From Marinobacter salicampi (GTDB lineage Bacteria > Pseudomonadota > Gammaproteobacteria > Pseudomonadales > Oleiphilaceae): a stretch of 64,000 bases of DNA. The DNA lies in NCBI RefSeq assembly GCF_011074795.1, contig NZ_JAAMPF010000018.1, positions 558,001-622,000 of the forward strand, given 5' to 3'. A program made the translations under genes and the position numbers. The notes beneath the pieces are model-generated. The model was not told where the DNA came from. It worked only from the letters and a program-made list of their open reading frames with translations, and searched no databases. Positions within the stretch are counted from its first letter, which is position 1, and each line of letters begins with the position of its first letter. Shown one piece after another: positions 55,803-64,000 of the stretch.

Positions 55803-57254
55803 ATGAGCATCAGACACGATCTTCTTGAAACCACCACCTTCGCTTTTCTAGACCTGGAGACCACCGGTGGCAGCGCCGAGCGGGACAGGATCACCGAGAT
55901 TGGCATCCGGTTCTGGCGTAATGGCCAGCAATTGGGCGAGTGGCAGCAACTGCTGGATCCGCAGATGCGGATTTCGCCGTTTATCCAGAACCTCACCGGC
56001 ATAACCAACGAGATGGTCGCCGGCAAGCCTGTCTTTGCCGAGGTTGCCGATGAGCTTCGGGAAAAGCTGGCTGACGTGGTGTTTGTGGCCCATAACGCCC
56101 GGTTTGACTATGGGTTTATAAAATCGGAGTACCGGCGCCTCGGACAGCCGTTCGCGGCGCCGGTACTGTGTACGGTGAAACTGTCCCGGCACCTTTACCC
56201 CGAATTCAAACGGCACAATATGGATGCCCTGATCGACCGCCATGGTCTTGCCCAGGTACAGCGTCACCGGGCCATGGGGGATGTGGCGGCCATGGCCGAG
56301 TTTTTCCTTCATGCTCTGGCCGACAAAGGCCAGGACCGATTCTGTACAGCGCTCGGGGAACTGCTCAAGCGACCCAGCGTGCCCTCTCACCTGCCGGCTG
56401 ACGTGCTGAATGACCTGCCGCGGTCCCCGGGTGTCTATTGCTTCTACGGTGAAAACGACGTCCTGCTTTACGTGGGCAAGAGTACTAATATCCAGCAACG
56501 GGTGGCCTCCCACTTCTCCGGCGATCACAACAGCAGCCGGGGCATCCGGATGTCGGAGAGCATGAGGCGGGTGGAGTGGACGGAAACCGCAGGCGAACTG
56601 GGCGCCCTGTTACTGGAACTGAAGCAGATCAAGGCCCTGAAGCCCCTGTTCAACCGGCGCTCGCGCGCTGCCAAAACGCTGGTAAGCATTGAGCTGGTGG
56701 CAAACGATGACGACTATCTGAGAGCTCAGCTGGTGCGGGCCATTGAGCCCCACCGGCTGGGGGACTATTTTGGGCTGTTTCGCAGCATTAGGGATGCCGA
56801 GAATGCCTTGATGGGCATTGCCCAGAAGAACGAGCTCTGTAACCAGTTACTGGGGCTGGAGCCTGCCCACGGCGGCGCCTGCTTCCAACGTGGCCTGGGC
56901 CGATGCAAGGGTGCCTGCGTGGGGGATGAGGACGTGGTTCGCTACAACCTCCGGGCCCAGATCGGCTTTCATGGACTGCGTCTGCAGACCTGGCCCTGGC
57001 GCGGGCCGGTGGGGGTGGTGGAGCGTGACCCGGTCACCGGCAGGACCGACATTCTAGTGATCTACAACTGGATGCACATCACCACGGTCTCCGATGAGGC
57101 GCAGCTACAGGATCTCGCCCTGGGAGGGCTGCAGGTCACCTTTGATTTTGACTCCTACCGGCTGGTGGTCAAGACTTTGCTGGGGCGGGACAAGCGCGGC
57201 CCCGAGATCGTGGAATTACCTGCGCTTCAAGAGCCAGAAGTCCTGATGCCCTGA
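55803..57254 (+). CDS. DnaQ-like exonuclease fused to a GIY-YIG nuclease
   Basis: A 483-residue protein with two nuclease modules. The N-terminus is a DEDDh 3'-5' exonuclease like the Pol III epsilon subunit: Asp17/Glu19 in FLDLETTGG, AHNARFDYGF (Asp102) and HRAMGD (His155, Asp160). Residues about 205-290 form a GIY-YIG domain (GVYCFYGENDVLLYVGKSTNIQQRV, in pieces), as in UvrC N-terminus and Cho. The C-terminal third resembles Cho's extra region with Cys residues (ACFQRGLGRCKGACVG). ATG 55803 is preferred; 55773 and 55794 are possible, and a TATAAT at 55790-55795 sits just before. A repair role is inferred. Confidence 0.85.
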   Translation: MSIRHDLLETTTFAFLDLETTGGSAERDRITEIGIRFWRNGQQLGEWQQLLDPQMRISPFIQNLTGITNEMVAGKPVFAEVADELREKLADVVFVAHNARFDYGFIKSEYRRLGQPFAAPVLCTVKLSRHLYPEFKRHNMDALIDRHGLAQVQRHRAMGDVAAMAEFFLHALADKGQDRFCTALGELLKRPSVPSHLPADVLNDLPRSPGVYCFYGENDVLLYVGKSTNIQQRVASHFSGDHNSSRGIRMSESMRRVEWTETAGELGALLLELKQIKALKPLFNRRSRAAKTLVSIELVANDDDYLRAQLVRAIEPHRLGDYFGLFRSIRDAENALMGIAQKNELCNQLLGLEPAHGGACFQRGLGRCKGACVGDEDVVRYNLRAQIGFHGLRLQTWPWRGPVGVVERDPVTGRTDILVIYNWMHITTVSDEAQLQDLALGGLQVTFDFDSYRLVVKTLLGRDKRGPEIVELPALQEPEVLMP

Positions 57255-57335
57255 TGCCCGGGAGCGTGGCGGAACCTCTGCCGCCTGGTCTTTCCCCTAT
57301 CGTCCAGCAAGCCGGCCTTTTCATGTCAGGTTTAA

Positions 57336-58706
<1,371 letters not shown>

Positions 58707-58769
58707 ACTTTCAACCTGTGCCCTCGCGCGGTCGTCACTGCCGGGGCCCCTGGCCAAAGGAGTGCCGCA

Positions 58770-59789
58770 ATGTGGGTTGTACGCCCAGCACAACCGGACG
58801 ATGCTGCCGCCATTCAGAAGTTGGCCGCGGCCCAGGGTGCCCGGGTTTCCACCCTACCCAGGGCTGACGAGAAGCTCAGCGAGAAGATCGCCTGGTCCTG
58901 CCGCTCCTTCGCCGGTGACAGCGAACAGCAGGGAAGGGAGCGGTTTCTGTTCGTGCTGGAAGACACCAGTAGCGGACGGATCTGCGGCACCGCCGGGATC
59001 GATGCCCATGCCGGCAACGGCCAGCCCTTCTACAATTACCGCCAGGACGCCCTCATCCATGCCTCCCATGAGCTGGGTATTTCCCGTCCGGTGGAAGTGC
59101 TCTACCCCTCCCATGCCCTGACCGGCTGTACCCTCCTGTGCTCGTTCATGATCGAATCCGCGCTGCGGGACACGGACGCCTTCGAGTTGCTGTCACGGGC
59201 ACGCCTGTTGTTCATTGCCCGGCATCGGGCGCTGTTCTCGGATGACATGGCGGTGGAGATCCAGGGCGTGCAGACAGAATCCGGTGCCGTGCCTTTCTGG
59301 GACAGTCTGGGGCGTCACTTTTTCAATATGGACTTTGACGCTGCCGACGAATACTCAAGCAGGCTCAGCAAGACGTTCATTGCCGAGCTTATGCCACCCA
59401 ATCCCATTTATGTGACTCTACTGACCGAGCCTGCCCAGGAGGCCATTGGTGTCGCCCACCCGCTGGCTCAGAAGACCCAGGCGCTGCTGGAGCGGGAAGG
59501 CTTCCGCACGGGGGATTACATCGATATTTTCGACGGTGGCCCCGCGCTCCAGGCCCGGACTGATACCCTTAAAACCGTGGTGACCAGTTTGCCCATGGTT
59601 CTGCGTCCTGGCGAGGAAGAGGCCGAAGCAGGCGCGCTGTGCCTGTTGAGTGTGAATGACCACGACCGTTTCCGGTGTGTTCTGACACCCCTGACCGAAT
59701 CACTGGACGGCTCGGCCATTATCCCTGTTGCCTTCGAGACCTTGCTTGGCACCCAGCCAGGGGAGGAAGTACAGGTGGCGCCTTTATGA
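58770..59789 (+). CDS. aruF: Arginine N-succinyltransferase, alpha subunit
   Basis: A 339-residue GNAT-fold acyltransferase subunit that succinylates arginine (and ornithine) with succinyl-CoA. The AstA family start MWVVRPAQPDDAAAIQKLA, the FNMDFDAADEYSS block (AruF/AstA type) and FIAELMPPNPIYVTLL are clear, as is FDGGPALQARTDTLKTV near residue 255. Paired AruF and AruG, each about 340-365 residues, are a Pseudomonas-type trait; enterobacteria have one AstA. It lies 63 bp after aruC and 70 bp before aruG. Confidence 0.93.
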   Translation: MWVVRPAQPDDAAAIQKLAAAQGARVSTLPRADEKLSEKIAWSCRSFAGDSEQQGRERFLFVLEDTSSGRICGTAGIDAHAGNGQPFYNYRQDALIHASHELGISRPVEVLYPSHALTGCTLLCSFMIESALRDTDAFELLSRARLLFIARHRALFSDDMAVEIQGVQTESGAVPFWDSLGRHFFNMDFDAADEYSSRLSKTFIAELMPPNPIYVTLLTEPAQEAIGVAHPLAQKTQALLEREGFRTGDYIDIFDGGPALQARTDTLKTVVTSLPMVLRPGEEEAEAGALCLLSVNDHDRFRCVLTPLTESLDGSAIIPVAFETLLGTQPGEEVQVAPL

Positions 59790-59859
59790 ATAACGTCAGG
59801 GTTTGGGTTTGTCGCCGGTTGCGAACCCCAGCTGGCACCGCAGCAAACGGAGGCGCGCA

Positions 59860-60954
59860 ATGCTGGTAATCAGGCCACTGCAGGAAAACGACCTGGACGA
59901 TCTCCATGCCATGGCGGCGGCAGCAGGCAAAGGGCTGACCTCCTTGCCGGCCAACCGTGAGCTGCTGGCCCGCAAGATCGAGCGCGCCCGCGATACCTTT
60001 CTTCAGCGCTCCGCGCCGGAGGCCGGCCTGTACATGTTTGCGCTGGAAGATACCGAGCTTGGCCGCTGTGTCGGTATCAGCGGCATTGAAGCGAGGGTGG
60101 GACTAGAGGAGGTATTCTGGAACTACCGTCTCAGCACAACCGTGAACGCGTCCCGGGAGCTGGGGGTGCACGTCAGGACACCGACACTGCACCTGACCAA
60201 CGATATGACGGACACCACCGAGATCTGTTCGCTGCTGCTGGCCGAGAGCCACCGCAAGGGCGGAAACGGCCTTTTGCTGTCCCGCTGCCGTTTTATGTAC
60301 CTGGACGACTTCCGGAAGCATTTTTCCGACAAGGTGTTTGCCGAGATGCGAGGGGTTTCTGACAAGGACGGGCACAGCCCGCTCTGGGAAGCCCTGGGCC
60401 GGCGCTTCTTCGACATGGAATTCAGCAAGGCGGACTATCTCTCTGGCGTGGGCAACAAATCCTTTATCGCCGAACTGATGCCGAAGTTTCCTATTTATCT
60501 GCCGCTGCTGCCGGACAGCGCCCGCGCAGTGGTTGGCAGGGTGCATGAGAACACCGAGCCGGCACTGCGCATGCTCCAGGCGGAAGGTTTCAACTTTAAT
60601 GGTCTGGTGGACATTTTTGACGGCGGGCCGTTGGTGGAAGCCTTTGTACACAACATACGCACCGTTCGGGAAAGCCTGAACCGCCACGTCATGATCAGCC
60701 AGAAACCCGTAGACCTGGACAGGCCCGCGGAAGAGAGGGTAATGGTGTCGAACCGGTCGTTCCGGAATTTCCGGGTTACTACCTTGCCCATAGACTGTAT
60801 CAAGCCTGACACGGTGAGCATGCCCCAAGCCATGGCAGACGCGCTGCAGGTTGAATCCGGTGACCTGGTGAGGCTGGCACCCCTCAAGGACAGCGGCCGT
60901 TCGCCCATCCAGACCCCAACCCATACAAACTACCAGCGAACCGCAACCCGATAG
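59860..60954 (+). CDS. aruG: Arginine N-succinyltransferase, beta subunit
   Basis: A 364-residue paralogue of the preceding gene: MLVIRPLQENDLDDLHAMA mirrors its N-terminus, and FFDMEFSKADYLS, FIAELMPKFPIYLPLLP and IFDGGPLVEAFVHNIRTV repeat the same blocks. In Pseudomonas AruF and AruG form the heteromeric enzyme. ATG 59860 after GGAGG is chosen over an open extension from 59803. The C-terminal 20 residues are polar and variable. astD follows after 30 bp. Confidence 0.93.
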   Translation: MLVIRPLQENDLDDLHAMAAAAGKGLTSLPANRELLARKIERARDTFLQRSAPEAGLYMFALEDTELGRCVGISGIEARVGLEEVFWNYRLSTTVNASRELGVHVRTPTLHLTNDMTDTTEICSLLLAESHRKGGNGLLLSRCRFMYLDDFRKHFSDKVFAEMRGVSDKDGHSPLWEALGRRFFDMEFSKADYLSGVGNKSFIAELMPKFPIYLPLLPDSARAVVGRVHENTEPALRMLQAEGFNFNGLVDIFDGGPLVEAFVHNIRTVRESLNRHVMISQKPVDLDRPAEERVMVSNRSFRNFRVTTLPIDCIKPDTVSMPQAMADALQVESGDLVRLAPLKDSGRSPIQTPTHTNYQRTATR

Positions 60955-62463
<1,509 letters not shown>

Positions 62464-62488
62464 TTGAATCTGAACCAAAGGATGCGCC

Positions 62489-63835
62489 ATGCCTGCAACT
62501 GCGATTGAAGCCAACTTTGACGGTCTGGTCGGCCCCACCCACAATTACGCCGGGCTGTCCTGGGGTAATGTGGCCTCCAAAACCAATATCCGTGCGGTGT
62601 CTAACCCACGGGAGGCGGCGCTACAGGGACTGGCGAAAATGAAGCGGCTGGCGGACCGGGGCTACGTGCAGGGTATATTGCCACCCCATGAACGGCCCCA
62701 TGTTCAGACCCTGAAGGCTCTCGGTTTCAGGGGAACCGATGCCGAGGTTCTGGCCACCGCCGCCAGGGACAACCCGGTGATGCTGGCGGCGGTGTCGTCC
62801 GCTTCGTCCATGTGGACCGCCAACGCGGCCACGGTTTCCCCCAGCGCAGACACCCATGATCATCGGGTGCACTTTACCCCGGCCAACCTGAGCGCCAAGT
62901 TCCACCGCTCCATTGAGCACCGGGTGACCGGGCGCTCCCTGAAGTCGATATTTGCCGACGACGCCTACTTCGCTCACCACCCGGCCCTGCCGTCGCTGTC
63001 CCAGTTCGGCGACGAGGGGGCTGCCAATCACACCCGCCTGTGCGCCAGCTATGGCGAGCCGGGTGTTGAACTTTTTGTTTATGGTCAGGCCGCGTTCGAC
63101 GAAAGTGCCCCGGCACCCCAGCGCTTTCCGGCCCGCCAGACGCTGGAGGCGTCCCGGGCCATTGCCCGGTTGCATGGTCTGACCGACCGGCGTGCAGTCT
63201 TTGCCCAGCAGAACCCGGCCGCTATTGATGCCGGAGTCTTCCACAATGATGTCATTGCCGTGGGCAACGGCCATGCCCTGTTCTACCACGAGCTGGCGTT
63301 TCTCGAAGAGGAACGGACCCTGGCCGATATCAGGGCGCGGCTGGAACGGACTGAGCTTGCAGCCATTAGGGTGGATGAGGCAGAAGTGCCCTTGCAGGAT
63401 GCCATTGCATCCTATCTGTTCAATAGCCAGTTACTGAACCTGCCGGGCGGCGGCATGATGCTGGCGGTGCCCGGCGAATGCCGCGAAATCGGTACGGTAA
63501 GCGCTTACCTTGACCGTCTGGTTGCCAGCGGTGGGCCTATCCAGGCGGTAGAGGTGTTCGATGTGAAGCAGTCCATGCGCAACGGTGGCGGGCCCGCCTG
63601 CCTCAGGCTCAGGGTAGTCCTGACCGAGGCCGAACTGAACGCCATGCATCGGGGCGTGATTCTTACCGATGAGCTCTATGAGCGCCTGACCACCTGGGTG
63701 GAAGGACATTACCGCAGCGAGTTAAGTCAGGCTGACCTGGCCGACCCCATGCTGCTTGACGAGAGCCGTCATGCCCTTGACGAGCTCAGCGGTATCCTTG
63801 GGCTGGGGTCGATCTACGATTTTCAGATGGAGTAG
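62489..63835 (+). CDS. astB: N-succinylarginine dihydrolase
   Basis: A 448-residue enzyme of the pentein fold, second step of the pathway: it hydrolyses succinylarginine to succinylornithine, CO2 and two ammonia. The presumed catalytic set is Glu176 (FGDEGAANH), His252 ([14 protein letters not shown]) and Cys371 ([10 protein letters not shown]), matching E. coli AstB positions within a few residues. [21 protein letters not shown] opens the protein, in pieces. ATG 62489 follows AAAGGAT. Last gene of the operon in this window; astE does not follow on the plus strand. Confidence 0.95.
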   Translation: MPATAIEANFDGLVGPTHNYAGLSWGNVASKTNIRAVSNPREAALQGLAKMKRLADRGYVQGILPPHERPHVQTLKALGFRGTDAEVLATAARDNPVMLAAVSSASSMWTANAATVSPSADTHDHRVHFTPANLSAKFHRSIEHRVTGRSLKSIFADDAYFAHHPALPSLSQFGDEGAANHTRLCASYGEPGVELFVYGQAAFDESAPAPQRFPARQTLEASRAIARLHGLTDRRAVFAQQNPAAIDAGVFHNDVIAVGNGHALFYHELAFLEEERTLADIRARLERTELAAIRVDEAEVPLQDAIASYLFNSQLLNLPGGGMMLAVPGECREIGTVSAYLDRLVASGGPIQAVEVFDVKQSMRNGGGPACLRLRVVLTEAELNAMHRGVILTDELYERLTTWVEGHYRSELSQADLADPMLLDESRHALDELSGILGLGSIYDFQME

Positions 63836-63886
63836 GATCTCGCAGTCGGTCTGGGCCTGCGCCTCGGGGCACAGCAGGTTCGGGCC

Positions 63887-64000
63887 TCAGGCAGAGACAG
63901 AGGACCCCAGCATCATGATGGTGTGTTCGATCAGCTGCTCCCGGGGGTAGTTTGCCAGGGGACCTTCCTCGTTCATTTCCTGCTGGCACAACATAATGAC
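63887..64000 (-). CDS. Unidentified protein, C-terminal fragment
   Basis: The last 114 bp encode, on the minus strand, the final 37 residues of a gene whose start lies outside the window; TGA is at 63887-63889. The tail (LCQQEMNEEGPLANYPREQL, then IEHTIMMLGSSVSA) has the helical look of a TetR-family C-terminus, but that is a weak impression and I name no family. It converges with astB, with about 50 bp and no clear terminator between. Confidence 0.5.
   Translation of the reverse strand, partial: VIMLCQQEMNEEGPLANYPREQLIEHTIMMLGSSVSA

Overview
The window is a chromosomal stretch of a gammaproteobacterium. Gene order over the first 29 kb (ratA-ratB | bamE | fur | recN | grpE-dnaK-dnaJ-dapB-carA-carB-greA | yhbY | ftsH-folP-glmM-tpiA-secG-tRNA-Leu-rimP-nusA-infB-rbfA-truB-rpsO-pnp) is the order known from Pseudomonas and its marine relatives. 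Protein character (a Fur with only one Cys of the usual CxxC pair, AruF/AruG paired arginine succinyltransferases, a Pseudomonas-type second Lon, braC-type liv genes) points to a marine Pseudomonadales/Alteromonadales bacterium. Marinobacter is my best guess, made by recognition and not by a search. Most of the window is conserved housekeeping sequence. I see no prophage, insertion sequence, CRISPR array or integrated element.

Region 1 (1-29.3 kb) holds protein quality control (GrpE/DnaK/DnaJ, FtsH), SOS repair (RecN), lysine and pyrimidine/arginine precursor synthesis (DapB, CarAB), folate and cell-wall precursors (FolP, GlmM), glycolysis (TpiA), secretion (SecG) and the transcription/translation/RNA-decay block rimP-nusA-infB-rbfA-truB-rpsO-pnp. 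Control signals are readable: paired LexA boxes before recN, a sigma-32 promoter before grpE, a sigma-70 promoter followed by a terminator hairpin in the carA leader, and a hairpin-rich leader with terminators before rimP. One usual member, rlmE between yhbY and ftsH, is not there; its place is a 650-bp stretch with no convincing gene.

Region 2 (29.3-46.2 kb) is more accessory. It has a lipoprotein alpha/beta hydrolase overlapping a DUF4105 (Lnb_N-type) protein, a DUF3015 protein, a complete branched-chain amino acid ABC importer (braC-livHMGF) divergent from a MarR regulator with a perfect palindrome between them, a Lon-family protease, a thioredoxin-TPR chaperone (CnoX/YbbN), a decayed gene fragment beside a REP-like palindrome, a lipoprotein with a gluzincin protease signature, and an orphan KamA-type radical SAM enzyme.

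Region 3 (46.2-64 kb) is metabolic: pyruvate dehydrogenase E1 and E2 (aceEF), the ergothioneine pair egtB-egtD, a 36-residue small ORF with a strong ribosome binding site and a sigma-54-type promoter, an outer-membrane porin, a DnaQ-like exonuclease fused to a GIY-YIG nuclease, and the arginine succinyltransferase operon aruC-aruF-aruG-astD-astB. AstE does not follow astB; the window ends in the 3' end of an opposing gene.

The best leads for something undescribed are the sigma-54-linked small ORF, the orphan KamA enzyme, the hydrolase/DUF4105 overlapping pair, and the missing rlmE with its unexplained replacement DNA. None amounts to a clearly new multi-gene system on sequence alone.
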